Assembly: GCA_026419785.1 (NCBI GenBank)
Contig: JAODTK010005332.1
Span: 310,001-374,000, forward strand
Length of the DNA: 64,000 nt
Reading direction: 5' to 3'
From: Sclerodactyla briareus
Lineage: Eukaryota > Echinodermata > Holothuroidea > Dendrochirotida > Sclerodactylidae
A program made the translations under genes and the position numbers. This document shows, one piece after another, positions 35,820 through 47,569 of this stretch. The notes under the pieces were generated by a model. The model had not been told where the DNA came from. It searched no databases and saw only the letters and a program-made list of their open reading frames with translations. The stretch's first letter is position 1. The number at the start of each line of letters is the position of its first letter.

Positions 35820-36740
35820 GTTCTCGACTTATCGTGTCCACAACGTTTGGTCGAACTGTGACCTAATGCTACCTAAGAATGAGACCCTTTGACCAGACCC
35901 CATAATAATAGGAATCATGTACTCATTCTGGGAAAACCACCTACCAAGTATGAAATTCATCCATCCAGGTATGGTCGAGTTATGCTCTTCACCAAGATAA
36001 AATTGCTTAATATAAAAATTTTACATTTAACAGTTTCCCCAAAATGATCCTAGTCGAACACCCAAAAACAACAGGGTACTTGTACTTCCCATAAAGGAGC
36101 TATACTCACCAAATTCATAGTGATTGACCAATGAATTCTGGGACGTATCCTATTCACGAGTTTTTCGACTTTGTCTTCTAATGACCTCAAATGATCTTTG
36201 ACCTGATCCAAAACAATGGGCTCTGTACTCATTATGGGGAACCCACGTACCAAGTATGAGCTCCATCCATCAGGTGGAGTCGGGTTTGATTCTTCACAAG
36301 CTAAAAATTGGCCCAAAATATAATATTTCACAATTTCCAACATTTCTTTCCAAAATGACCCCTGGTCTGCCCAAAACAATAGGCTGAAAGGGTGCTTGTA
36401 CTCTCCATAAGAAAAGATACATACCAAATTCAAGCTCGATTGGACCCAAGCATTCTGGACTTATCCTCGTCACAAGATTTTCTGGACTAGGACCTCTAAT
36501 GACCTCAGATGGCCTTTGACCTGACCCCAAAACAATAGGATCGTGCACTCAATATGGGGAACCCACAAACTAAAAAACAAACCATCCAGGTGGGGTCGGG
36601 TTATGCTCGGAAACAACTTGGAGGAAATTTGCCCGAAATACAATTTTTCACAATTGCCCCATTACTTTCCTAAAATGACTCCTAATAAAAACAATAGGGT
36701 GCTTGTACTCCATCCCCATAAGAGAGCTAAGAGTGCTTGT
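35820..36740 (-). repeat. Roughly 310-bp tandem array, AGGTCA family, reverse orientation
   Basis: Three units have anchors 'gaccccataataataggaa', 'gatccaaaacaatggg' and 'gaccccaaaacaatagga' near 35,893, 36,202 and 36,520, then a partial unit at 36,686. TGACCT half-sites precede each anchor. Same family as 28,190-29,215. Confidence 0.85.
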
Positions 36741-38019
36741 GGTGGGGTTCAGACATGCCCTCTTCATGTTCTGTTGCGCTCGTTTGAGGGAAATATGTTA
36801 CTTGAATGTAGTACTAGCTATTCTGTAATTCCAGCGCTCTTGACCTGAGCCAGCCACGAAACAATATCCGCACCCACTCCACGTATTCAGTTTAAACAGA
36901 TTCAATGATTGATTGCTTCGAATAACATATTTAAAGTTGACCTTTCTTAACCCCTGGACCGGGCTCAAAAGTAATTGGCCTTCTCCTCTTCATATCTGTA
37001 TGTTCCTCATTCCGAAATGTATGGAGCTTGCTTTTTCGTTTTCTCATGTTCAGCTTTGTTCATGAACAACTACATAGGAAAGTAGCAATCTTATTTTATT
37101 CTTGGGACAAGCTGAAATGGCAATTGCCTGCGTTCAATATGGATGTCATCAAAAGTTGTTGCGACTAAATGGCAATTGAAGACAGGTGTATGTGTTTAGG
37201 GTACGTGTTTTCGCTCCATTGAGTTTCACGACGTCGATTTGAACGGGAGACATGGAAAATGGCCATCTCAATTTCCGCGTGGGATATCCTTTCTATGTGG
37301 CCGAGATCAAACCATGCACCAAGCTTCAAACATGTATTGAAAGCGTGTGAATCTCGCCATTTAGTATGGAATGTTTACCATGTGTATGGTACAAAAGGAA
37401 AATTACACGGAGGAAACGATTTTGTTTCTCATGAGGCTCCAACAGCAACACAATATTCCCACCAAAAGAATTTTATCTGTGTAGGTTGATTTTATTTATA
37501 AGTGATTTTTGATTTGCACTCCAGGAAAATAATTAATAATCAATAACAATCAGAATATGAATTAGCACTTTTTCATTTTGGAATATTACAGCATTTACGC
37601 ACATTATATACATCCTTTTGACAATTGCTTGTCCTAGTCGGTGGTTCACCAAAATAAAAACATCAGGATAGTGGAATGAGTCGACTAGAATGCCCCCCCC
37701 CCCCCCTCCGATCCGATATTCAATATTGGTACCCAAATTATGGGGGAATCACCCACATACATACGCCAGCGTGACGCATGATCCTCTTGTTTTCAGAAGG
37801 TACACAAAAAAAACGACACACGAGGAAAAACAGAGAGATATTTTTTTATTGGGGTACATAGGACGGAATATATAGGAACAACTGTGTTCAACACCGGGAT
37901 AACAGCAATCGCCTCAAATTTCGCTACAGCATATCGGTGTGGTTGTGTGGTCGTTAGGCAGCTGAAAATAGGATAGTCTAAGACACATCTGTCCAAAGGT
38001 GCTTACGGACGGGATATGG
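36741..38019. other. Intergenic with a C run
   Basis: 15 consecutive C bases near 37,693. No other feature recognised. Confidence 0.5.
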
Positions 38020-38410
38020 TGCAATGTTCCCAAGATTTGAACCCTGGAAACATCGAACCACGGAAATAACAAATCTTCGACTATTCCTATTCCTAGTTCG
38101 ATGTTCCCAGGGTTCAGTGTTCCAAGGGGTTCATGTTCCCGGGTCCAATATTCCCAGGGTTCCATGTTCCACAAGCTACAAGTTCCCAGGGTAACAGAAC
38201 CTAACCCTGACCCAGATATAACCCTAACCCTTTGGAACGTTCGACCTAGGAACATCGAGCCCTTGAAATATTGAACCACGGCGAACATCGATTTTCTGGA
38301 AATATCGAACCCTGGGAGTAAGGAAACTCGTTACCCATCGCGAGCATTAAAATAACATGAAAACGGGAACATCGAGCCGTGAACATGAACCCCGGGAACA
38401 TCGAGGTATA
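38020..38410. repeat. Minisatellite-like GTTCCCAGGGTTC repeats in both orientations
   Basis: About 15 copies of GTTCCCAGGGTTC(A/G)AT or its reverse complement GAACCCTGGGAACATCGA. Forward copies dominate 38,098-38,200 and reverse copies flank them (38,025-38,065, 38,235-38,410). Neighbouring copies can therefore fold into hairpins. 'ccctaaccct' occurs once at 38,221, but this is not a telomeric array. Confidence 0.75.
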
Positions 38411-40014
38411 GACAGAATAAACTCAAAGTTATCGACTGTGTGCAAATGGTATACTTACAACGTCAGCAGGGGAAAAATACAACAGTATTGATGGTGTCCG
38501 AAAATGATTGTCAAGTCGCCGTTAGTATACGTAACAGTTCTCACTTAATTAACGAGGCGTTGTCGTATTATAGAACTTAGACAAAAGCGACGGCAACGTG
38601 TTGCATTATCCGTTTCCCCCCCCCTTTCAGGTAGCATGTAATACCGGTGTGGCAAGGTCAGCTAGTGATATCTGCGTGATTCCACTTCAGCCGGACGAAA
38701 TTTCGTCCGAATTATGCACGCGATTTGCCTATTACGTTTCCAACAGGGAGGGAATGGCCCCAGGTAAAATTTAACGACTTAACGCAATAGCAAATTCATG
38801 TTGAGAGGTGTGGCAACTCCATTATTTCCAAGTATCCAATATGTATTCAGTTAATATTTAATCTGATCAGTGATGGCTCATCCTTGCCATCCCTCGCCGT
38901 GAACAGCGGGCTTTATATCGAGTACATCGAACGCTAGGAAGTGATACTGCCTGCCCACTCGTTACTAGCCGACCGCAGTAGTGTGCGCTGGGCTGTGTTA
39001 CTGAAAGCTTCGCAGTCATTGAAACCCGTCCTACACCCCGACCAGCGGGCAGTTAAGGGGGGCCTGGATACCTTCGGTGGGAAACTGTAAATGGTACTAC
39101 GTAATCTATACCAGGTCTATGTCATAACGCTATTTTTGTCACGAAAGCCGTGACTATCCCAGTTTTTCGCGTTGCTGTTATTGATTTTCGATTTGGAAAG
39201 TTCTACGCGAAATTTTCGGCATAGATTTGGACCACACATCAGCCGAGGCCTCGAATAGAAACTATTTAGTTAACGACAACCCGTGTATTGGGTATGAACG
39301 TAGTATTGGAGACCTGGCAACTAGTTCCACACAACAACACAGAGTGACTTCGTAGCTGGAAGTATGAAACATTCTTCTCGCACGCCTGTAGGCTATTTCT
39401 CGGAGTGGATTTTTAATTAATTTCTTTAATTGTTAGTGCATAATGGTATATGCACCAAATTACACACGGAGGATTTAGCATTTCACATAGTTTCCTTCTT
39501 AACGGTGAGTTGACTAGATATTAGGCCAGCATTCAGCGAATAATTAAAACGTTTTAAATTTATCGTTTTCCATAACGGTTCAACTCCTTTTTTTTCTTGG
39601 AAGTTCGAAAAGACGTATATAAGAGTCGCGAGAAATTTGCCCTTTTTTAATATCAGAGCTTATGAAGACTTTCCGTATGACCCTAGTGCATGCAGAGGGA
39701 ATAAGAATGATAGGAATGAGGAAATAAGGCGGCAGTATTTGCCATGTTTGTTGTATTTTTTTAATGAAAAATCATATACAAGGGAGAAAGACCAGCAAAA
39801 ATGATATGGACATAAGGTATTTTACATGTTTGGAAACAACCCCCCCCCCAAAAAACAGAGGTATATATATCATCTGTGTGCAGATGCAGGTGTAAACTAG
39901 ATATGTGTAGGCGGGTGAACCCCTCCCTGCCCAGTGTATATCCCCACCTTGAGCAATATTGGGAAGAATATCTAACACCCCATAAAGGACGCCCATTTTG
40001 GTCAGAAACCAAGA
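38411..40014. other. Intergenic with a palindrome and an isolated TATA-like site
   Basis: A perfect 18-bp palindrome, CGGACGAAATTTCGTCCG, lies at 38,692-38,709. TATATAAG at 39,617 is followed 45 bp later by a 21-codon frame (MKTFRMTLVHAEG...) at 39,662. No gene is called. Confidence 0.4.
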
Positions 40015-40400
40015 CAAACTTCATCCACCAAGTTTTTGTTGTAATCCATTGGGTTTTAATGGCCCTGAATTATCCAAATTTGACACATGATGGCTTTGAA
40101 ATGACTTCTAAAACCTGTAGGAACAAATGTAGCCCCCATCCACCAAGTTTCGTTCAAATCTGACAAAGTTTGGAAATTAGTTTCACTCCGATGACCTTGA
40201 CAGACCTCCACCCTTTTTCGGATTCAACTATAGTTCGTTCCCACCAAGTTTCGTTCAAATCTGACACCGTTGGGGGAAAATCGGCCTAAATTTCGCAATT
40301 TGACTCCTTGATGACGCGTGAAATGACTCCCCACATTTTTTGGGATCAACTTAATCCCTACCCACCAAGTTTCGTTCAAATCCGAACTAACTTGAAAATT
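40015..40400 (+). repeat. Tandem units of about 110 bp
   Basis: The anchor CCACCAAGTTTCGTTCAAAT recurs at about 40,139, 40,238 and 40,361, with a weaker copy near 40,025. Each is followed by 'ctgacaa/ccgaact' and 'tttcg/aaaatt'. Confidence 0.8.
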
Positions 40401-40420
40401 TAGCGAAAATTATGCAATTA

Positions 40421-40680
40421 GCGGCCCCCATCATTGCAGCGATGCCCACTTCCGAACTGATCCGAGATTTCACTAGGCGGACAAGTGTACCGAGTTTCAG
40501 ATCAATCGGATAAAGCATTAAAGAGTTACTGCGGTAACGGGAAAATCTTCCGATCGTGGAATTTATGAAAGTAGCGGACCCCGTTATGTCGGCGACGCCC
40601 ACTTTCGAACTCAATCCGAGATTTCACTAAGGTGGACATGTGTGCCAAGGTCGGCTCAAACGACTAAGTGTTGTGAGAGT
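40421..40680 (+). repeat. Direct duplication of about 160 bp
   Basis: Two copies start near 40,421 and 40,575 and share 'gcggcccccat/gcggaccccgt', 'gcgacgcccac', 'atccgagatttcact' and 'ggacaagtgt/ggacatgtgt'. Confidence 0.75.
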
Positions 40681-40735
40681 AAGGCGCTAACACGGAACGC
40701 GGCGGACGCGGACACGGACGCGGCGGCGAAGCAAA
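40681..40735 (+). mobile_element. Orphan Harbinger-like terminal sequence
   Basis: AAGGCGCTAACACGGAACGC followed by GCGGACGCGG steps has the same build as the Harbinger left end at 23,675 (AAGGTGCTTTAACACCGCCA). No matching right end was found before 42,400. Confidence 0.3.
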
Positions 40736-42424
40736 ACCATAATTGATAAATATCCCCGAAGTGGGGATATAATGAGGTGGTATTCGCTAAGCCGTGCACA
40801 TCTAAAAATACGAAAATCGTTCCATTCATTAAAAAAGGTTCCTCGCTTGCACGCCACCATACTATCAATCGACTTTGTATTGATAGCCATCTGGTCCATA
40901 TGGCCTGGCGGTCAGTTTTATGTGTTTCGTTTCCACCCGAGTCATGGCTACGTTGTATTTGACAGCGCTTCTGTCCCGAACACTTCCTTCTTGCTTGGAC
41001 TGATAAGAGGAAACGCACACAGATACTCGACTGATCCGGTTATTTGATGGGACGAAGACAGGATAGGGGCAGTTCCCGTACATAATGCACCAAGGCGAGA
41101 ATCTAATCACATCCCATTAGTTCGGAGTGGTGGAGACGGTGATGGGTCTGGCCTCAGCCTGTCAGCCAGAGCTGGCAAGGCAGATACCATGCTGTGGGTG
41201 GATTGGATACAGGCAGATGGGCGCGGAAGCTGGGGATAGTATAGTCTCTCCGGAAGACATGCATTTAATTCAGTGGGGTGATGAGATTACTACAAGGCAG
41301 TAGACTATGCTAAGACTTGATACAGGTGTACGTCGGTAAGCTGGCAGAGTGCCAACATTTAGCCGAATCTTGATGAGGACGGCCGGGGTCGACGGGCGGG
41401 CCTGGTCTATTAACCAATGACAAAGGGTCTTGGTAGCTAGAGGAGGGGGTGCAGGCATGGTCATGAACTGATGGAACTTAAAATACAGTTTTCAAACTAA
41501 CTTCATCGAATATTTCCCGTAGTTTCAAATAAAGTGTACGATAGGTCATAGTATGAATCAACTGATTAAAAGAGATTGAAGAGGGACAACAAGACCCACA
41601 GAACAATAAATTACTAACATAAGATAGGTTTTTTGCCTACTGACTTTCGGCCGTGCCAGATGGGGTCACACATCTCAATACTACACACAAAATTTCATCG
41701 AAAACGGCGTTAACATACCGGGGAAAATTATGGTAACGAGAAAGTGCGACACACGCGCGCGTGCGCAAAACGATGTAGCGGGATGGGAACAGGAGCTGGC
41801 GCGTACACGCTTTCGGGCAAGTATACAACTGAAAATCGCGGTTTCGATGGATGACCAAAGGAGATGTTTGCCTTTTTGGGCCTTCCGTGTGCGTTAGGCT
41901 TTGAGCCACAAGTCTGTGGTTGTCACTGTGCGAACCACTGGTAGGCAAGTCAACCTTCCATGCACCCGTTATAGAACGGGGTTCGAATCCCGGTCGGGTC
42001 ATGCCAAAGGCTTTAATATGGTACCTGGTGTCCTCTCGCGCGCTGGGCGCTCAGCACAAGAGCGTGAAACTTGTATTAAAAAGTACGACAAACGGAGAGC
42101 GCGCGCAACGCCTTCTCCAAGCTACAAATTGGGTATCACGTTTTCGATGGAAGTGACGACGAGAATTTTGCAACAGAAATAGGTCAGCGAAGTTTCTACT
42201 GAGAGATGAACTGATGACCGCATTTACCATGTTTACGGACTTTCGTGTGTATAGCATCAGAGGGGATTAGATTTTATATTTTAGGCATATACATGGTCTT
42301 CTTGCTGCTGTTTGGTCTGCTACGTGGAGTCTACTATAGCACCATGAACAACCACGCACCGACGTATGGGAACAAACGTAGCCTACCTTGCTCTCTTCCA
42401 ATCGAGTACCACCTCTTGAAGGAC
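40736..42424. other. Intergenic with a pol III B-box-like site
   Basis: GGTTCGAATCC at 41,980-41,990 matches the B-box consensus, and 'cggtcgggtca' after it resembles a tRNA 3' end. The 5' acceptor strand, the A box and one T-stem pair are not there, so it is at most a tRNA-derived relic or SINE head. Elsewhere nothing was recognised. Confidence 0.35.
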
Positions 42425-42940
42425 ACTGCAGGCTGAATATACCGGAGGTTATTTGTGGAGAATGAAAAAACTGTATCTATAGCTCCAAACCCCATTTCAA
42501 TACGATGTTTCTATTGTGGAGTTATGGGCCTTAAAAGTTTGGTCATTTTGCCAGAGAATTGGGGAGAACCCGATTGCGCAATGACGCATGACGTTACACT
42601 GGACAACTGGGAATGTTATGTTATGTATACACATTGTGACTTTTGTTGAATAAGTCAACATTTAGCAGAAGTAATGTTGTCTTTCACTACCAACCCATAC
42701 AGCAATCCTTCTCCCATAGACTAAATGCTTTTCGAAGTGGAACCTAATGGTGAATTTCAATAGAAAACAAAAAATTTGTTTGCAAGGTTGTGCAAGTTAT
42801 GACAGTAATTATTACTGCATGATGAGCAGCTTTTCGATCTTGCGCAATTACATATGCACAAACTTCAAACAGTAACGGACTCCGTAACGGAACAGTCGTT
42901 ATGAACTTCGGGTTTGGACTAACATATTCATGCCGGGAAT
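42425..42940 (+). repeat. Dispersed repeat family B, copy 4
   Basis: Forward copy matching 11,415-12,000 ('atagactaaatgcttttcga', 'gcaaggttgtgcaagtta', 'ggactccgtaacgga'). Confidence 0.75.
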
Positions 42941-42984
42941 GAACCATGCCCACAATATAGCATCGAGCAGCTGCCATGTTTACA

Positions 42985-43065
42985 ACGTTTTTCCTGATTT
43001 TGACCTCTGTGAACTCAGCTGACCTTGGACCAGACCCCAAAAAAAACCAAAAATATGGATCATGC
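42985..43065 (-). repeat. Single decayed unit of the AGGTCA tandem family
   Basis: 'tttgacctctgtgaactcag', 'ctgaccttggaccagacccc' and 'atggatcatgcac' match the start of the 28.2-29.2 kb units. Confidence 0.6.
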
Positions 43066-43998
43066 ACCTCCGCATGACCGGATTACAGCCAGGCAGGAAC
43101 CCACTACCACATTGGCAAATCGCAAATCCGTTGTGCCTCTTGGCACGGAATCAGAATGAGGGTGTCTGGCTTTTTTTTTTCGTTTTTTTTTTTCGTTTTT
43201 CAGAGACAATTAGGCCAATTGTCACTTATTAAAGAATTTTACAAACACTTTTAATCATGATTGGCATGCACACAGTATCAGTGATTCCAATCCCCAACAA
43301 GTTGATTTCTCATATCTGTTAAAATCTTGATTTAAAATGCATTTGCCTGTCTGAAATAGGATGCTGCAGGCGCTTTGAGGATGAACATTTGACATTCAAT
43401 GAAACGTGCTACACTTGTAATATTACATTCGTAGGCCTACCTGGCTGGATTCCAGACCGATGCCGCTGGACAGATATGCCCTTCAGCAGTCCGGGAGATA
43501 TTCCTAATAAAATGGTCTCCTGTTTAGGATAATTTGAATATTTATGAGACTGCCATATTGTATCTTTCACAAGAACAACGTTCACCCATATAGGAGACAG
43601 TCATTAACATCCCTCTCGAAAATTCGTCCAGTCCGAGTCTCCAATTTTTTGGGCATATTCAGGATCCTTGTGTTCCCAACTACGAGTGGGTTGGATGAAA
43701 GTGTCCATGCAGATTTTGGAATTGAAAAGAATAGGCTATTCTGGAGTATAGTTTAGGTTTAGATTAGTCACAGTCGTTCCGAACGCAGTTCCAAATGTTA
43801 ATAGTTAGGGTAACTACCTGAACGTGCTGATAGCGTCAACAGGTGACACGTGCATGGAAACATACGTAATGTGATAATCGAACTAATTTCAAATTCACTC
43901 AAACAGCGCAGGGGTCGATTGACTGGGAACGACTATTTTGTATTTAATAGATTGCCGACAATGTTCTATAATCATGTCTGTTATTAAACATAACGATT
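43066..43998. other. Intergenic with T-rich run
   Basis: T runs at 43,171-43,198. One TAGGCCTA at 43,432. Nothing else recognised. Confidence 0.5.
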
Positions 43999-44558
43999 AT
44001 CCTGAGCAGGGGCGTATACATAAAATTCAGGGGGGTGAATCATTTTTGACACCGACAGATTTCGTGATCATTCTTATAATCGGTTTGTGGATGTAAGAGG
44101 TGACGCCGTGCGAGGCGTGGAGGGTACTCTGGTTACCCGACTGGGTGGCCAATCGTTCCCCCCCTCCTCAGGAGCCACAATGGTGCTATCCTAGGACGAT
44201 ATTCTAGCATGAATTACGGGGGAATATTCATTTTCTGCCAGCATATTTTTTCCCGACTACGCAACTGTGTTGTTAAGATATGTGTGTCGAAACGGTCTGT
44301 AAACGAGCTACAGAATAACCGTGCACTTCTATTTGGTATCAATTAAGAATTACTAGATGCTGTACGCTGGATATGACACGTGACTTTTCGAGTTGCTTGG
44401 ACCTAAATAATGTTGACTGGTACATGGAAGACTGAGGAGAATTAAGAATTCATATATGTCTGGCATAGCCCATCAGAGCTTATACCGATGTGTAAAATTG
44501 GCCGATGGGGCGAAACTTGGCAAACAGGTACATCATAAGTTTAATCAATTTCCTGCAC

Positions 44559-44960
44559 CAGTGGCGTCACCAGACATTTCAAACTAGGGGGGCACAAGAG
44601 GGGCAGAGACATTTTGGGGGTTGGGCACAAGAATACTATCTGAGCGTAGCGCCACCAAGGTTGGCGCCGACGCACAAGAGATTTTGGTTGCCGCAAGGCC
44701 CCCCCCAGAGGCCGGAAATGACCTCTCCCGAGCGCTTTAGGCTGCATGTATCAAGCTTCGAATCTGAGTTTTTTGTGATCACAAATTCCTATAATCGGTG
44801 AAAAATTTTAATTTTGTCAAACCTCGGTTTATTGATGCCCCCCCAGACTTTTGGCCAGAATGTGCAATTAATTGTGCTCCACACTATTGTTCACCAGTGT
44901 GCGCGAAGCGCGTAATTTTTCTGGGTGTTCCGGCACATCTGGAAAAAAAGGATCTCACTT
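44559..44960 (+). mobile_element. Nested hAT-like start inside the 44,007 element
   Basis: CAGTGGCGTCACCAG at 44,559 followed by a G-rich stretch. Its 'tgatcacaaattcctataat' resembles 'tgatcattcttataatcggt' at 44,071 in the outer element, so the two are relatives in the same orientation. Its right end was not located. Confidence 0.5.
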
Positions 44961-45228
44961 AGAAAATTTGGAACATTCAGCGATCTTCAGCTCTCACTGT
45001 CCCAACCATGATAGACGTCAGTAGCAGTTACCTGGAATAACATGCGATGAAAATTGAAGCAGTCTGATAGCCTAAGCTACTGCAGTTCCAAATCGCGCGT
45101 GGTCGAGGGAGGGGGAACCGGGACGAGGCTGAAGGGTTTATAATAAGAAAGAGTGGACTGTAGTGCCCAAGGTCAATGAGAATGTTGTGTATAATTCTAG
45201 TATGTCACCTCTCAGATATGTATGAGTT

Positions 45229-45505
45229 AGGGGGCCAATGGGTTAGAAATTCCCATAGAGTGAGCGGAGAGGGAAGGGGAAAGCGACGGAACAAAACCCA
45301 CACTAGTACACGCGCGAAGCGCGAATTTTTTCACTGTTATCGCATCCGAGGCGAATTTGGCACATCCTTTTCTTGCGATATTTTTCGTTGTGTTTTGCAA
45401 GATCTATTTCAAACTTGGTAGGCGATACTGATACAGAAATTCTCGAAAATCACGAATCTCATGGGGGGGGGGGGCAACACGGGGTACAAGGTTTCGAGGG
45501 GAAAG
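45229..45505 (+). repeat. Repeat family E, copy 2
   Basis: Same orientation as 13,834-14,135, including 'cactagtacacgcgcgaag', 'gcgatatttttcgttg' and 'gcaagatctatttcaaac'. Confidence 0.7.
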
Positions 45506-45677
45506 TGTCCCCCTACACCCTGGTCAGGACAGACGTAAGAACGTCTTCACTAGTTTAAGCTTATGAGAAAACTCTCTCACTCGATGCCGAAGTTATTGGT
45601 ACAGTCATCTTCAGGCAGAGGCACCTCTTAGAAAATAGTAGGTCATGCCATAAAACAATCATTTTCACCCTAACCGA

Positions 45678-45723
45678 CTTTTCGTGGCCCAGAGACGACT
45701 TTTCGTGGCCCAGAGACCGACTT
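45678..45723 (+). repeat. Short direct duplication, about 21 bp
   Basis: 'cgacttttcgtggcccagag' occurs twice in a row. Confidence 0.85.
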
Positions 45724-45750
45724 CTTGATTTTCACAGGGGGGGTTTCACA

Positions 45751-45832
45751 CCCCCCCACCCCCCCCCCCCCCCCCACCCCCCCCCCCCCCCCCCCACCCC
45801 CCCCCCCCCCCCCCCCCCCACCCCCGCCCCCC
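45751..45832 (+). repeat. C-rich low-complexity tract
   Basis: 82 bases almost wholly C, broken by single A or G bases, at the right end of the hAT-like element. On the minus strand it is a G tract able to form quadruplexes. Confidence 0.95.
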
Positions 45833-45862
45833 AAAACCCGTATTTACGCCCCTGATCCTGAG

Positions 45863-46629
45863 CTGTTCTGCGAATATCTGAACACGAGAGCGCTATACAG
45901 GCATTCAGAACCGATGGCAATGACTATAAAGAAATACAGGTCCCTGTAATTTGAACAGCCATACAAAAAATCAGGGATTAGCGCTAAACAACGGGTGATT
46001 AACATAATCACCGTTGGTTAGCGATCAACTGATATGGTAGCTATTTGTGAAACATGGACAAGAGAAATGTATTCCGCCAAAGTGCCAAAATAATGAGCGT
46101 TAGGTTATTCCGTACACCCGCAGTATGATTATCACTCATACACACGACAAACAATACATACGTGATCTCATGCAATCAGAGAATAACCCAGTAACGTTAT
46201 ATGGATACTTACAGGTACTGAGGTTGCATTATGAATGTCTGAAGAGGAGGGGGTATGGCACTCGACGGGGATGAACTCGTTGACAGGGATGTACGCTCGG
46301 GGGGTTACCTTGCCAATCCGTCAGTTGTCCATACAAAACTTTTTCGAGGCCTGTTGTATGTGTGGTACAGGATGGGTGGGGTTAGTATAAGCGTGACGAG
46401 ACGCCTTCATAGGGACGGAATATGTTTAGGTTTTTGTGAGCCTTACGGGGGCGTAAACCCCTCCGGATGTTTGATTTCACTGCTTACAATTTTGTGCAGT
46501 TGACGTTTAGTTACGATTTATTACGATTTCTCCACAGAGTCTATACTGGGGGTTAGATGTTGGAAAACTAGTCGATCGGTATCTGTTATAGATGCGACAC
46601 ACAATCTTTACTGAAAAAGTATACTGTGT
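45863..46629. other. Intergenic, nothing recognised
   Basis: No repeat partner or domain seen. Confidence 0.4.
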
Positions 46630-46767
46630 ATGGGAATCCATCTATCGGGGTTAGAAAGCTCTATTGAAGAGGATCAAGGGGAGTTGCTAATCACTGACGG
46701 ACATCTTACTGAAATAAAGCTCCGCTTCGAGGCTTCATCATGGCGTTCGTCGTATCGTGATCCCAAG
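46630..46767 (+). CDS. Candidate exon, unrecognised (weak)
   Basis: An ATG at 46,630 opens a frame reading GIHLSGLESSIEEDQGEL and later LRFEASSWRSSYRDPK. It ends at AAG|GTATGG, a fair splice donor at 46,768. Amino-acid content looks protein-like, but no family is recognised and no promoter or next exon was found. Confidence 0.2.
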
Positions 46768-47569
46768 GTATGGTTTAATCTGCCCAAGCTTATATTTTTC
46801 ATTGTTATGACTCAACAAAAAAACCTCAGAGTCTTTGTGATTTCTTGCTTGAGCGTATTGCATTATCCATAATGCAAAAAGGAAATTCCAGGATTTCAGG
46901 GTGCAAACACTAGCTGAAAGTCGGGGGTACAAAGCAGTGGAAATAAGTTTATTCAAAAAAAAAAGACCCCAGGACAGGGACGACCGCAATACTCTGATCG
47001 AGCATCAGCTAAAAACCTAAACATCCTAACCAGCAGGCCCCTGCGAACGATTTTGATACGGGGGTGCGGAGCTCCTCCTGAAAAAGACAACTACCCCTAC
47101 CCCTACACAAAAACCTACACTTTTCGGTCATTTTGTTTTCATTTTTCATATTTTTTTTCTTTTGCAGTGTTTTTATACTTTTTTGGTTATTCCAAGCGAA
47201 TCGCGTGATTCCGATAGTACCAGACACCCTGATGTACCCGCGGTAACGGTTCCTAATCTTGTAATTAGCAGCACGAGCAAGTGGATCAGGGCAAAGCAAA
47301 TAACAGTTGACAGCGGCGTAGTAGCAAGGTTCTGGTGTAAGGGGGAAAAGGTAACTTAGTCAGGGTCCCCATTATGGCCGGCCGTCAGTGATTGGGGAAT
47401 AAGAAAGGGCGTGTCCATCGTCTCCTTTTTAAAATGTGGCTGTTCGAAGATGCGTTGGTTAATGATAGGGGCGGCAATCTGCGTTGAATACCGAAAGGGG
47501 GCAGGGGGATATATGAGGGGGTAGCACCATGTAAGCGGAGCGCCACCTTGTGGCGCGTATCGTCTAAGG
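46768..47569. other. Intergenic, nothing recognised
   Basis: 'agcaggcccctg' near 47,032 mirrors 'caggggcctgct' at 51,988 and may mark another hAT-like end. Confidence 0.4.

Larger units (their letters stand above)
44007..45854 (+). mobile_element. hAT-like DNA transposon, 1,848 bp, perfect 8-bp target duplication
   Basis: Left end CAGGGGCGTATAC and reversed right end CAGGGGCGTAAATAC share a 10-bp identical start. They are bracketed by ATCCTGAG at 43,999-44,006 and ATCCTGAG at 45,855-45,862. An exact 8-bp duplication and CAG..CTG ends define a hAT-type insertion. Inside are a related start (CAGTGGCGTCACCAG, 44,559) with a shared 'tataatcggt' block, family E (45,229-45,505) and a long C tract. 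I saw no hAT transposase frame, so it is non-autonomous or a nested composite. The perfect duplication suggests a fairly recent insertion. Confidence 0.85.

Noticed and set aside
38221-38232. Telomere-like CCCTAACCCT
   Set aside because: Only two units, inside the GTTCCCAGGG block.
41637-42002. Intact tRNA gene at the GGTTCGAATCC motif
   Set aside because: No 5' acceptor partner, no A box and an imperfect T stem.
45725-45949. Poly-proline / poly-glycine frames over the C tract
   Set aside because: Direct translation of a C/G homopolymer at a transposon end.
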